Shown: positions 42,951-52,004 of the stretch, in pieces
Layout of the letters: each line of letters starts with the position of its first letter
Numbering within the stretch: position 1 is the stretch's first letter
DNA from: Roseateles toxinivorans
Lineage (GTDB): Bacteria > Pseudomonadota > Gammaproteobacteria > Burkholderiales > Burkholderiaceae_C
Length of the DNA stretch: 64,000 bases
Direction of reading: 5' to 3'
Assembly: GCF_004362525.1 (NCBI RefSeq)
Contig: NZ_SNXS01000010.1
Span: forward strand, 45,930 to 109,929
The notes under the pieces: model-generated
What the model saw: the letters and a program-made list of their open reading frames with translations, nothing else
Told to the model about the DNA's origin: nothing
Databases searched by the model: none
Program-made: the position numbers and the translations under genes

Positions 42951-43858
42951 TTGCGCAACCTCGGGTTCAGCAGGTCGCTCAGGCGGTCGGCGACGGTATT
43001 GATGCTCAGCACGGCCCAGACCAGGGCCAGGCCGGGGAACATGCTGATCCAGTAGTTGCCGGACAGCATGTAGGCATAGCCGTTGGCGACCAGCAGGCCC
43101 AGCGAGGGCTCAGTGATGGGCAGGCCCAGGCCGAGGAAGGACAGCGTGGCCTCCAGGCCGATGGCGATGGCCACTTGAAGCGTGGCCACCACCAGCAGCG
43201 GCGGCATGCAGTTGGGCAGCACATGGCGGAACATGATGCGCAGGTGCGAGTACTTGAGCCCTCGTGCAGCCTCGACATACTCCTTGCGCAACTCCACCAT
43301 GGCCGAGCTGCGCACGGTGCGGGCGTAAAACGTCCATTGCACCAGCACCAGCGCGATGACGATCTTGTCCACGCCCTTGCCGAACAGGGCCAGGAAGATC
43401 AGCGCGATCAGGATGGACGGGAAGGACAGCTGGGCATCGGTCAGCCGCATGATGAAGCTGTCCACCGCGCCGCCGAAATAGGCGGCCAGCAGGCCCAGCG
43501 TGGTGCCGACGACAAAGGCCAGCAGGGTGCACAGCAGGCCGACGAAGACGCTGATGCGCAGGCCGTAGAGGATGGCCGAGACCATGTCGCGGCCCTGCTC
43601 GTCGCTGCCCAGCCAGAAGGTCATCAGCCCGTCGCCCGATTGGGCGCCCGGCGGCAGCCGCGCATCGAGCACGCTCAGCTGCTGCATGTCGTAGGGGTTC
43701 TGCGGCGCGATCCAGGGCGCCAGCAGCGACAGTGCGAACACCAGGGCGAACGAGGCCAGGCCCATGCAGGCCATGCGGCTGGAGATGAAGTCGCGCCAGA
43801 GCTCACGCATGGGGCTGTTGATGGGGCTGCTGACAGTGCTGTTGATCACGGCGCTCAT
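42947..43858 (-). CDS. Oligopeptide-type ABC transporter permease (OppC-like)
   Basis: The 303-residue membrane protein has the N-terminal OppC region (LWRDFISSRMACMGLASFA), WLGSDEQGRDMVSAILYG, about six helices, and the EAA loop (KEYVEAARGLKYSHLRIMFRH). It overlaps both neighbouring transporter genes by four bases. Confidence 0.94.
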   Translation of the reverse strand: MSAVINSTVSSPINSPMRELWRDFISSRMACMGLASFALVFALSLLAPWIAPQNPYDMQQLSVLDARLPPGAQSGDGLMTFWLGSDEQGRDMVSAILYGLRISVFVGLLCTLLAFVVGTTLGLLAAYFGGAVDSFIMRLTDAQLSFPSILIALIFLALFGKGVDKIVIALVLVQWTFYARTVRSSAMVELRKEYVEAARGLKYSHLRIMFRHVLPNCMPPLLVVATLQVAIAIGLEATLSFLGLGLPITEPSLGLLVANGYAYMLSGNYWISMFPGLALVWAVLSINTVADRLSDLLNPRLRK

Positions 43859-44832
43859 GCCTTGGCCTCCACCAGCGTGACGCGCGGGTCCAGCCAGGAA
43901 TACATCAGATCGACGACGAAGTTGATGACCAGATAGATCACCACGACGAACATCAGGTAGCCCAGCACGACCGGGCGGTCCAGCGCATTGATCGAGTCGA
44001 TCAAGAGCTTGCCCATGCCGGGCCAGCCGAAGATGGTTTCGGTCACGACCGAGAAGGCGATGATGCCGCCGAAGTTGATGCCCATCACGGTGATGATGGG
44101 GATCAGGATGTTCTTCAGCAGGTGCACGCCGATGACGCGTCGCTCGTTCAAACCCTTGGCGCGGGCGAAGCGGATGTAGTCCATCAGCATCACCTCGCCG
44201 CCGGATGAACGCGTGAGTCGGATGATCATCGCGGCATTGAACAGGGCCAGATTGCAGGCCGGCAGAATCATGTAGCGCAGGCCCTCCCAGCTGAGGAAGC
44301 TGACCTGCACGCCCAGCAGCGACTGCGTCGGCCCGCGACCGTTGGACGGCAGCCAGCCCAGGGTGACGGCGAATACCATGATCAGCACCAGGCCGACCCA
44401 GAAGGTCGGCACGCTGAAGCCGAGGCTGGAGCAGGCGGTGATGGCGCGGCCGACCCAGCTCTCGGGCTTGACGGCAGCCACCAGGCCCAGCGGCAGGCCG
44501 ACCACGGTGGCCAGCACCATGGCCGCGCAGGCCAGCTCGAGGGTGGCGGGGAAGCGCGAGGCGATCAGCTCCTCCACAGGCAGGCCGGTGGCGAAGGAGC
44601 GGCCCAGGCTGCCGTGCAGCAGGCGCTGGGCGAAATCCAGGTATTGCAGCAGCGGGTGCTTGTCCAGGCCCAGCGAGGCAATCATCGCGGCCCGCGTTTC
44701 GGCCGTGACGTTGTCGGGGATCATCATCGCGGTGGGGTCGCCCACCACATAGATGCCCATGAACACCAGCATGGACACCAGCATCAGCACCAGAATGCTC
44801 TGGAGCACGCGTCGAATCAAGAAACCAAGCAT
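43855..44832 (-). CDS. Oligopeptide-type ABC transporter permease (OppB-like)
   Basis: The 325-residue permease begins MLGFLIRRVLQSILVLMLVS as in DppB/OppB proteins and has about six helices and an EAA loop (DYIRFARAKGLNERRVIGVH). The ATG at 44832 is used over a start six codons upstream. It begins 28 bases downstream of a strong terminator-like hairpin that follows the binding-protein gene, so permease and ATPase genes are probably expressed at a lower level than the binding protein. Confidence 0.94.
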   Translation of the reverse strand: MLGFLIRRVLQSILVLMLVSMLVFMGIYVVGDPTAMMIPDNVTAETRAAMIASLGLDKHPLLQYLDFAQRLLHGSLGRSFATGLPVEELIASRFPATLELACAAMVLATVVGLPLGLVAAVKPESWVGRAITACSSLGFSVPTFWVGLVLIMVFAVTLGWLPSNGRGPTQSLLGVQVSFLSWEGLRYMILPACNLALFNAAMIIRLTRSSGGEVMLMDYIRFARAKGLNERRVIGVHLLKNILIPIITVMGINFGGIIAFSVVTETIFGWPGMGKLLIDSINALDRPVVLGYLMFVVVIYLVINFVVDLMYSWLDPRVTLVEAKA

Positions 44833-44860
44833 GGGGCCGGGACGTTCCAAGTCAAATCAG

Positions 44861-44894
44861 AAAAAACCGTGGCCGCCCAGAAGGTCGGCCACGG
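44861..44894 (-). terminator. Intrinsic terminator between binding-protein and permease genes
   Basis: Read on the minus strand, CCGTGGCCG and CGGCCACGG form a 9-base-pair stem around a 10-base loop, directly followed by six T residues (plus-strand A6 at 44861-44866). It lies between the binding-protein stop at 44945 and the OppB-like start at 44832, so it would attenuate read-through into the permease genes. Confidence 0.85.
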
Positions 44895-44924
44895 AAGGCT
44901 CGCTCTCAAACAGCCAAACTTTCA

Positions 44925-44942
44925 ATCATTGTTGACAATGAT
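44925..44942. repeat. Small inverted repeat after the binding-protein gene
   Basis: ATCATTG and CAATGAT form a 7-base-pair palindrome around TTGA immediately after the binding-protein stop codon. It overlaps a TTGACAATGATAA sequence similar to the proposed MarR-type sites. No T-run follows, so it is either a weak hairpin or a protein site. Confidence 0.4.
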
Positions 44943-44944
44943 AA

Positions 44945-46516
44945 TTACTGCGACAGATCGGTGGCGTACAGGCGTTCGTCAAAGCGGCCGGCCAGCTTGA
45001 AGCCCTTGCGCACCGCCCAGGTGCCCATCATCAGCTGCGAGGGGATCACGCCGACTTCCTCATGCATCACCTTCAGCGTGTCGCGGTAAAGCGCCTCGCG
45101 CTGGCTGTCGTCGGTGGCGGCCAGGGCCTCGTACAGCGGCTTGAAGAAGCGCTCCGAGTCATAGGTCTGCATATTGACCTTGCGGAAGGGGTTGTTCTTC
45201 GGATGGCTGAACACATACTCCAGCGCCACGCCCACGTCGCCATGATCGGCGCCCGAGGACTGCAGGAACATCGGCAGCTCCAGCTTGTTGGCGCGGCTCA
45301 TAGTCACGCTGGTCGGCAGGGCCTCGACATTGACCTTGCAGCCCAGGCGCGACAGCATCTGGCCGATCGCCTGCACATGGGCCGAGTCGGTCGGGTGGTT
45401 GTCATTGCGCGCCAGCAGCGAGAAGGTGAAGCAGTTCGGATAGCCGGCCTCGGCCATCAGCTTCTTGGCACCGGCCAGGTCATAAGGCTCGGGCGGCAGG
45501 TCCTTGTTGTAGCCGAACATGGTGCTGGGAATCGGGTTCTGCGTGGGCACGCCCATGCCCTCCATCACCCGCGAGGCAATTGCCGAGCGGTCGATGGCCT
45601 TGGAGATCGCGCGGCGCACGCGCACATCCTTGAACGGGTTGGTGGTCAGCGGCTTGCCGGCGGCATCGGTGGCCAGCGGCAGCGCGTCCGATGCCTGGTT
45701 CAGCACCAGGAAGGAGTAGCGACCCAGCGGCTTGGTGATGACCTCGATATTGGCCGTCTGCTTCAGCCGCGCCATATCGGCCGGCGGTACCTGGGCGATC
45801 GCATCCACTTCGCCCGACAGCAGGGCCGCGGTGCGCGCCGGCGGGTTCGGGATGAAGCGAATCGTGGCCTTGGCGAAGAAGGGCTTCTTGCCCCAATAGG
45901 CCTCGTTGCGCACCAGCTCGACGCGGTCGGCGCGCAGGAACTTGACGAACTTGTACGGGCCGGTGCCGATCACGCCATTGCCGGCCTCGAAGTCCTCGGG
46001 CTTGAGGTTCTGCGAGATCTTCTTCGACACGATGGGTATGGCCGACAGGAAATTGGGCAGCACGGCCACCGGCTTGTCGGTGGTGATGCGCACGGTCAGC
46101 GCATCGATGGCCTCGGTCTTGACGATATTGGTCAGAAAGCCGTTCAGGGTGGCTGGTCCGGGCGGGATGATGGCCGGGCGGGCATAGGAATAGACCACGT
46201 CCTCGGAGGTCAGCGCCGAACCGTCATGGAAGGTCACGCCTCGGCGCAACTTGAACTCCCAGACATTGGCGCTGACGCGCTTCCAGCTTTCGGCCAGCTT
46301 GGGCGTCAGGCGGCCATCGCCATCGACATCGCTGATGGCCTCGAACATCTGCTTGGCCACCATCATATTGCCGGGCAGATTGGCGAACTGCGGATCCATC
46401 GACGCCACCTCGGCGGCGATCGCGTACTTCACTTCCTGGGCCTGGGCGCTGCCGAGCAGGCCGGCGGCGCCGAGCAGCACCGCGAGCAGGGGTTTGGCGC
46501 AAATTCTGGAATGCAT
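44945..46516 (-). CDS. Oligopeptide-type ABC transporter substrate-binding protein
   Basis: The 523-residue SBP_bac_5 protein has a signal peptide (CAKPLLAVLLGAAGLLGSAQA), mature start QEVKYAIAAEVASMDPQ, then FKLRRGVTFHDGS and GNGVIGTGPYKFVKF. It is only distantly similar to the two binding proteins at 5.4 and 7.4 kb. It starts the minus-strand transporter unit, which is divergent from the ThDP-enzyme operon. Catabolic genes on either side suggest that the ligand is an aromatic or amino-acid-derived compound instead of a peptide, but this is inference. Confidence 0.92.
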   Translation of the reverse strand: MHSRICAKPLLAVLLGAAGLLGSAQAQEVKYAIAAEVASMDPQFANLPGNMMVAKQMFEAISDVDGDGRLTPKLAESWKRVSANVWEFKLRRGVTFHDGSALTSEDVVYSYARPAIIPPGPATLNGFLTNIVKTEAIDALTVRITTDKPVAVLPNFLSAIPIVSKKISQNLKPEDFEAGNGVIGTGPYKFVKFLRADRVELVRNEAYWGKKPFFAKATIRFIPNPPARTAALLSGEVDAIAQVPPADMARLKQTANIEVITKPLGRYSFLVLNQASDALPLATDAAGKPLTTNPFKDVRVRRAISKAIDRSAIASRVMEGMGVPTQNPIPSTMFGYNKDLPPEPYDLAGAKKLMAEAGYPNCFTFSLLARNDNHPTDSAHVQAIGQMLSRLGCKVNVEALPTSVTMSRANKLELPMFLQSSGADHGDVGVALEYVFSHPKNNPFRKVNMQTYDSERFFKPLYEALAATDDSQREALYRDTLKVMHEEVGVIPSQLMMGTWAVRKGFKLAGRFDERLYATDLSQ

Positions 46517-46854
46517 GGACGGGTCTCCTGTCTGATTGATGTTCTGGCTTGCGCCGGCCTCTTGTGACTTCAGGCCGCGCGCCTTGTTGGGGTGCCGCGA
46601 GTGACTGCTGTACTCGCTTGCAAGTTCCGTCGTAGCAGCCAGAAAGATACCGCAAAGCCTTTCTGCTTCTGCCCGCCAGTATGCTTGACAAAGTTAAGCA
46701 CCTTGACGATGATTCTATGCAACTCCTTAACTGTGTCAACTTTTTTGAGGGCACTTCATCTAGGGGTTCATACGGGGTTCAGGGCGGTGCGGCGCTGGTG
46801 CGCGCATCGCCCTCACTGCAGTTCAAGAATGACAGTCAACAAGAGGTGATAGGC
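46517..46854. promoter_or_regulatory. Divergent promoter/operator region with paired MarR-like sites
   Basis: The 338-base gap between the binding protein and the ThDP enzyme holds a long dyad: TTGACAAAGTTAAG at 46685-46698 and CTTAACTGTGTCAA at 46726-46739 (13 of 14 positions complementary), 27 bases apart. On the minus strand the right arm supplies a perfect -35 TTGACA, 16 bases before TAGAAT, a strong sigma-70 promoter for the binding-protein gene. On the plus strand the left arm supplies TTGACA with GATGAT 17 bases on. The operator overlaps both -35 elements. The ThDP-enzyme ATG has a good ribosome site (AAGAGGTG). Confidence 0.65.
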
Positions 46855-48525
46855 ATGGAGATGACAGGCGGCCAGGCATTGGCCAGGCAGTTGGTGGCTG
46901 AGGGTGTGCGCGATATGTTCGGCATTCCCGGTGTGCAGCTGGATTGGGCCACCGACGGCCTGCTGGACGTGGCCGACAAGCTGCGCTACTACACCCCCCG
47001 CCACGAGCAGGCGGCTTCCTATATGGCCGACGGCTATGCCCGCACCTCGGGCCGCGAGGGCGTGTGCATGGTGGTGCCCGGCCCGGGCCTGCTGAATGCG
47101 ATGTCGGGCCTGGCCACCGCCTATGCCTGCAACTCGCCGGTGCTGTGCATCTCGGGCCAGATTCCCTCGCACCATATCGGCCGCGATCTGGGCATGCTGC
47201 ACGAGGTGCGCGACCAGTCGGCCACGCTCGGTACAGTGACCAAATGGCATGCGCTGGCGACCAAGCCGCAGGACATTCCCGGTCTGGTCAACGAGGCCTT
47301 CCGCCAGATGCGCACCGGCCAGCCGCGGCCGGTGGGCATCGAGGTGCCGCCCGATGTGCTGCAGGCCCGTGCGGATATCGAACTGCTGGCGCCGGCCGTT
47401 GGTGACGCCACGCTGGATGTCGAGCCGGCCGTGCTGGAGCAGCTCGCCCAGGAGCTTAAGCAGGCGCGCTTCCCGGTCATCTATGTCGGCGGCGGTGCGC
47501 TGGCCGCTCAGGCAGGCGAAGCGCTGCAGCGTCTGGCCGAGCGGCTCAGTGCCCCGGTGGTGATGAGCGAGAACGGCCGCGGAGCTATCTCCAGCCGCCA
47601 TCCGCTGGCGACCACCCTGCTGGGCAGCCGCTGCCTGTTCCCCCACGCCGACTTCGTGCTGGTCGTCGGCAGCCGCTTTGTCGATGGCATGGGCCGGCCC
47701 ACGCATGCGTCGGCCTCCTGCCGCTATGCCTATGTGAACCTGAACGCCGCCCACCTCGGCGCTCCGCGCCAGCCAGGCACGGCGCTGAGCGGCGATGCCC
47801 GCGCGGTGCTGGCGGCACTGGCCGAGCTGGTCGAAGGCCACAAGCCCCGCGAATCGCGCGAGGGCGCGGTCGCCCAGGTCAAGGCCTGGTGCGAACAGCA
47901 GTTCGACCAGATCCAGCCGCAGCGCGCCTACGCCCAGGTACTGCGCCGGCTGATTCCCGAGAACGGCATCCTGGTCAGTGAGCTGACCCAGGTGGGCTAT
48001 ATGTCCAATATCTCGTACCCGATCTACGAGCGCCGCACCTTGATCACTCCGGGCTATCAGGGCACGCTGGGCTATGGCTTTGCCACCGCCATCGGCGCCT
48101 CGCTGGGCAATCCGCACCGGCCTGTGGTGTCGATCAACGGTGACGGCGGCTTCGGCTGGAACCTGCAGGAGCTGGCCACCGTGGCCAAGTACCGCCCGCG
48201 CCTGGTGACCATCGTCTTTGCCGACGGCGCTTTCGGCAATGTGCGGCGCATCCAGGCCAATGTGTTCAAGCGCGAGATCGGCACCGATCTGCACAACCCC
48301 GACTTCGTGGCCTTGGCCCGTGCCTTCGGCCTGCCGGCGGTGAGTGTCGACTCACCCGAGGGATTGGAGAGCGAGCTGGCCGCGGCCTTGCGCAGCGATG
48401 GCCCGGCCTTCATCGAGGTCAAGGTCTCGGCCATGCCGGGCGCCTGGCACCTGATACACAGCTTCTCCAAGGCCCCCCATCCGGCGCCGCCCAATCCGCT
48501 GGGCGAGCCGCTGGTGGCGGCCTGA
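46855..48525 (+). CDS. Thiamine diphosphate-dependent 2-oxoacid decarboxylase/acetolactate synthase-like enzyme
   Basis: The 556-residue protein has the three-domain ThDP fold: catalytic Glu51 in YTPRHEQAASYMADGYA, PGPGLLNAMSG loop, and the ThDP motif GDG at 429-431. At the place where most relatives have Asn-Asn it has Ala-Asp (456-457, in VFADGAFGN), an altered metal-binding motif. It is not a close acetolactate synthase and lacks a small subunit. Followed by an aldehyde dehydrogenase and an aminotransferase, it more likely decarboxylates a 2-oxoacid to an aldehyde. It is divergent from the ABC transporter. Confidence 0.88.
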   Translation: MEMTGGQALARQLVAEGVRDMFGIPGVQLDWATDGLLDVADKLRYYTPRHEQAASYMADGYARTSGREGVCMVVPGPGLLNAMSGLATAYACNSPVLCISGQIPSHHIGRDLGMLHEVRDQSATLGTVTKWHALATKPQDIPGLVNEAFRQMRTGQPRPVGIEVPPDVLQARADIELLAPAVGDATLDVEPAVLEQLAQELKQARFPVIYVGGGALAAQAGEALQRLAERLSAPVVMSENGRGAISSRHPLATTLLGSRCLFPHADFVLVVGSRFVDGMGRPTHASASCRYAYVNLNAAHLGAPRQPGTALSGDARAVLAALAELVEGHKPRESREGAVAQVKAWCEQQFDQIQPQRAYAQVLRRLIPENGILVSELTQVGYMSNISYPIYERRTLITPGYQGTLGYGFATAIGASLGNPHRPVVSINGDGGFGWNLQELATVAKYRPRLVTIVFADGAFGNVRRIQANVFKREIGTDLHNPDFVALARAFGLPAVSVDSPEGLESELAAALRSDGPAFIEVKVSAMPGAWHLIHSFSKAPHPAPPNPLGEPLVAA

Positions 48526-48541
48526 ACCCCGGGAGCCCACC

Positions 48542-49963
48542 ATGCAAACACAGAGCCTGATTTATGTCGATGGCGCCTGGCGGCCCTCGGCCAGCAAGGA
48601 GCTGATTGACGTCGTCAACCCGGCCACCGAGCAGGTCATCGCCCGCGCGCCGGCCGGTTGCGCGGAGGACGTCGAGCTGGCCGTGCAGGCGGCCCGCCGT
48701 GCACAGGCCGGCTGGGCCGCCCTGCCACGCGCGGAACGCATCGCGCTGGTGGACCACATCCGTGCCGGCCTACAGGCGCGGGCTGAGGAGGCGGCCGCGC
48801 TGATCACCGCCGAGATGGGCGCGCCGCTGTGGTTCTCGCGCATGGCCCAGCTGGGCATGCCGCTGAAGAACCTGGACTTCGCCGCCCGCGCGCTGGAGGC
48901 AATGGAGGAAGAGGTGCTGGGCAGCACCCGGGTCGTGCGTGATCCGGTCGGGGTGGTGGCCGCCATCACGCCCTGGAACTTTCCGCTGCACCAGATCACT
49001 GCCAAGATCGCGCCGGCCCTGCTGGCCGGCTGCACCGTGGTGCTCAAGCCCAGCGAGCTGACGCCGCTGGACGCCTGCCTCTTGACCGAGGTGATTGCCG
49101 CCGCCGGCCTGCCGCCGGGCGTGTTCAATCTGGTCATGGGCACCGGCGCGCGGGTCGGCGAGCCGCTGGTCTCGCACCGCGAGGTCGACATGGTCAGCTT
49201 CACCGGCTCGACCGGTGCCGGCCGACGTGTCGCCACACTTGCCGCGCCGACCTTGAAGAAGGTGGCGCTGGAGCTGGGCGGCAAGTCGGCCAATCTGCTG
49301 CTGGCCGATGCCAAGCTGGAAGAGGCGCTGCCGGTGGTGCTGAAGCAGGGCTGGGCCAATTCGGGCCAGGCCTGCGCCTGCCTGTCGAGACTGCTCGTGC
49401 CGCGCAGCCAGCTGGCGCGCGTGCAAGATCTGCTGGTTGAGCTGGCCCGCGACTGGGTCGTCGGTGATCCGCTGGCCGAGGGCGTCAAGCTCGGGCCGGT
49501 GGCCTCGCTGGCCCAGCGCGACCGCGTGCGCGGGCTGATCGCCTCCGGCCTGGCGCAGGGAGCGCGCTGCCTGACCGGCGGCGTGGCGGCCCCCGAGGGC
49601 CTGGAGCGCGGCGCCTATGTCCGGCCGACGCTGCTGACCGATGTGCGCAATGACATGCGCGTGGCGCGCGAGGAGATCTTCGGCCCGGTGATCTGCGTGA
49701 TCGCCTACGACGGCGAAGACCAGGCCGTGGGTCTGGCCAATGACAGCGAGTACGGCCTGTCGGGCGGTGTCTGGTCGGCCGATCTGGCCCAGGCCGAGCG
49801 TGTGGCACGCCGGCTGCACACCGGCCAGGTGGTGCTCAACGGCAGCCCGCTGAATCTGCTGGCGCCGTTCGGTGGCGTCAAGCAATCGGGCCTGGGGCGC
49901 GAGTATGGCCGTGTGGGCCTAGAAGAATTCTTCCACCTCAAGTCGCTGCAAGGCGCGGCTTGA
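48542..49963 (+). CDS. NAD(P)-dependent aldehyde dehydrogenase
   Basis: The 473-residue protein has the aldehyde dehydrogenase motifs TPWNFPLHQITAKIAPALLAG, FTGSTGAGRRV, the catalytic Glu in LELGGKSANLL and the catalytic Cys in SGQACACLSR. It oxidises an aldehyde to the acid. It begins 16 bases after the ThDP enzyme with a GGGAG ribosome site and would act on the aldehyde that enzyme forms. Confidence 0.95.
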   Translation: MQTQSLIYVDGAWRPSASKELIDVVNPATEQVIARAPAGCAEDVELAVQAARRAQAGWAALPRAERIALVDHIRAGLQARAEEAAALITAEMGAPLWFSRMAQLGMPLKNLDFAARALEAMEEEVLGSTRVVRDPVGVVAAITPWNFPLHQITAKIAPALLAGCTVVLKPSELTPLDACLLTEVIAAAGLPPGVFNLVMGTGARVGEPLVSHREVDMVSFTGSTGAGRRVATLAAPTLKKVALELGGKSANLLLADAKLEEALPVVLKQGWANSGQACACLSRLLVPRSQLARVQDLLVELARDWVVGDPLAEGVKLGPVASLAQRDRVRGLIASGLAQGARCLTGGVAAPEGLERGAYVRPTLLTDVRNDMRVAREEIFGPVICVIAYDGEDQAVGLANDSEYGLSGGVWSADLAQAERVARRLHTGQVVLNGSPLNLLAPFGGVKQSGLGREYGRVGLEEFFHLKSLQGAA

Positions 49964-49988
49964 ACACAAGCATCAACCGGAATCCTCA

Positions 49989-51104
49989 ATGAGTCTCAGC
50001 AATCCCGCCGATTCGGCACCCGACTACATCCGCAACCTGCCGCGCTATGTGCCTGGCAAGCCGGCCTCCGAGGTCAAGCGCGAGCAGGCCAAGCCGCTGC
50101 GCCTGCACCGCATGGCCTCGAACGAAAATCCGCTGGGGGTCAGCGCCAAGGCCCTGGCCGCCATGCAGGCAGTGATGGCCGACGCCGCCAACTACCCCGA
50201 CCCCAGCGGCCATCAGCTGAAGGCTCGGCTCAGCGCGCGGCTGCGCGTCGAGGCGCAGCAGCTGGTGCTGGGCAATGGCTCCAGCGAGTTGCTGGACCTG
50301 GCCGCGCGCTGCTTTCTGCGCGCCGGTGACGAGGCGGTGTATTCGCAATATGCCTTCCAGGCCTATCCGGTCGCCATCCATGCCGTCGGCGCCACGCCGG
50401 TCTGCGTGCCGGCACGCGACTACGGCCATGACCTCGACGCGATGCGCGCCGCCATCACCGAGCGCACCAAGCTCGTCTTCATCGCGAATCCGAACAACCC
50501 CACCGGCACCCTGCTCGATGCCGCGGCATTGCAGCGCTTCGTTGCCTCGGTGCCGCGCCACATCCTGGTGGTGCTGGACGAGGCCTATGGCGAGTTCCTG
50601 CCCGACGCCGATGCACTGCACAGCTGCGACTGGATCGCCGAGCATCCGCACCTGCTGGTGCTGCGCACCTTCTCCAAGGCCTATGGCCTGGCGGGCATGC
50701 GTGTGGGCTATGGCGTGGCGCATCCGGCCGTGGCCGATCTGCTGAACCGGCTGCGTCTGACCTTCAACACCAGCGCGATGGCCCAGGCGGCGGCCGAGGC
50801 GGCGTTTGATGACGCCGACTTTCTGCAACGCAGCCGCGGCAACAACGCACAGGGCATGGCGCAGCTGGAGCAGGGCTTGCAGACGCTCGGGCTGCCCTTC
50901 ATCCGCTCGCACGCCAACTTCATTGCCATCGACGTCAGCAGCACCGGCCGCAGCGGCGCCGAGGTGGCGCAGCAGCTGCTGGCTGCCGGCGTCATCATCC
51001 GACCGCTGGGGGCGAACCAGCTGCCTCAGTTCATCCGCGTGACGGTGGGCCTGCCCGAAGACAATGTGGCTTTCCTGGGGGCGCTCAAGCAAGTGCTGAG
51101 CTGA
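49989..51104 (+). CDS. Histidinol-phosphate aminotransferase-like enzyme
   Basis: The 371-residue fold-type I PLP enzyme has NENPLG near the N-terminus, ANPNNPTGT, a DEAYGEF segment and the PLP Lys in TFSKAYGLAGMRVGY. It is related to HisC, but it lies in a catabolic operon and no other his gene is near, so an aromatic amino acid aminotransferase role is likely. It would provide a 2-oxoacid for the ThDP enzyme. It starts 25 bases after the aldehyde dehydrogenase gene. Confidence 0.9.
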   Translation: MSLSNPADSAPDYIRNLPRYVPGKPASEVKREQAKPLRLHRMASNENPLGVSAKALAAMQAVMADAANYPDPSGHQLKARLSARLRVEAQQLVLGNGSSELLDLAARCFLRAGDEAVYSQYAFQAYPVAIHAVGATPVCVPARDYGHDLDAMRAAITERTKLVFIANPNNPTGTLLDAAALQRFVASVPRHILVVLDEAYGEFLPDADALHSCDWIAEHPHLLVLRTFSKAYGLAGMRVGYGVAHPAVADLLNRLRLTFNTSAMAQAAAEAAFDDADFLQRSRGNNAQGMAQLEQGLQTLGLPFIRSHANFIAIDVSSTGRSGAEVAQQLLAAGVIIRPLGANQLPQFIRVTVGLPEDNVAFLGALKQVLS

Positions 51105-51110
51105 GAGGCC

Positions 51111-52004
51111 ATGAACGTCAGCCTGCGCCAGCTGCGCGCCTTCGTGGCCATCTACCAGGAGGGCCGGCTGGCCGCGGCCGGGCAGGCGCTGAGCATCACC
51201 CCCTCGGCCGCCAGCCTGCTGCTCAAGCAGCTGGAAGATGGCTTGAGTGTGCGCCTGTTCGACCGCAGCCCGCAGGGCCTGCAGCCCACCGCGGCGGCGC
51301 ACGCCACCATCACCCAGGCGCGGCGCGCGCTGATGGAGGTAGAGCAGCTGGGCCGTGCCGTCAGCGCGCTGGACAATCTGCACCAGGGCCGCGTGGCCGT
51401 GGCCGCCACGCCTGCGCTGGCCAGCTATCTGCTGCCGCCGGTGATGCGCGGCTTTGCCGCCAGCCATCCGCAGTTGCAGATCGTGCTGGACGATTGCGCG
51501 CCCGACCAACTCGTGGCCCGCGTGCTCGATGAAAGCGTGGACTTCGCGCTGGGCACGCCCGAGCAGCCGCTGAGCCCGGCCCTGCGCAGCGAGGTGCTGC
51601 TGCGCGACCAGCTGAGCCTGATACTGCGCCGCGACCATCTGTTGGCCCGCAGCGAGCGTTTGAGCTGGCAGCAGCTGCAGGGCTATGCGCTGATCACCGT
51701 GCGGCGCGGCAATGGCATTCGCCATCTGGTCGATCAGGCCCTGTCGCAAAGCCTGACCCCGGTACGCTTCGCCTACGAAGTGGCGATGTTCAGCACCGCC
51801 ATCGCGCTGGCCGAGCAGGGCCTGGGCGCGGCCATACTGCCGGCCTTCATGCTGGGCTTTGCCCGCCACCCCGACCTGGTGGCCCTGCCGCTGATCGACC
51901 CGGTGATCACCCGCAATATCTGCCTGCTCAGCAAGGCCGAGCGCAGCCTGCCGCCGGCGGCGGTGGGGCTGATGCAGGCCTTGCAGCGCGAGCTCGGCGA
52001 TTGA
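51111..52004 (+). CDS. LysR-family transcriptional regulator
   Basis: The 297-residue protein has the N-terminal winged helix (MNVSLRQLRAFVAIYQEGRLAAAGQALSI region, SAASLLLKQLEDGL) and a LysR substrate-binding domain. It starts six bases after the aminotransferase gene in the same direction, unusual for LysR proteins, which more often lie divergent from their target. It ends base-to-base against the converging MFS gene. Confidence 0.93.
   Translation: MNVSLRQLRAFVAIYQEGRLAAAGQALSITPSAASLLLKQLEDGLSVRLFDRSPQGLQPTAAAHATITQARRALMEVEQLGRAVSALDNLHQGRVAVAATPALASYLLPPVMRGFAASHPQLQIVLDDCAPDQLVARVLDESVDFALGTPEQPLSPALRSEVLLRDQLSLILRRDHLLARSERLSWQQLQGYALITVRRGNGIRHLVDQALSQSLTPVRFAYEVAMFSTAIALAEQGLGAAILPAFMLGFARHPDLVALPLIDPVITRNICLLSKAERSLPPAAVGLMQALQRELGD

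Noticed and set aside
49989..51104. Biosynthetic histidinol-phosphate aminotransferase (hisC)
   Set aside because: No histidine genes are near and the operon is catabolic, so only HisC-like is supported.
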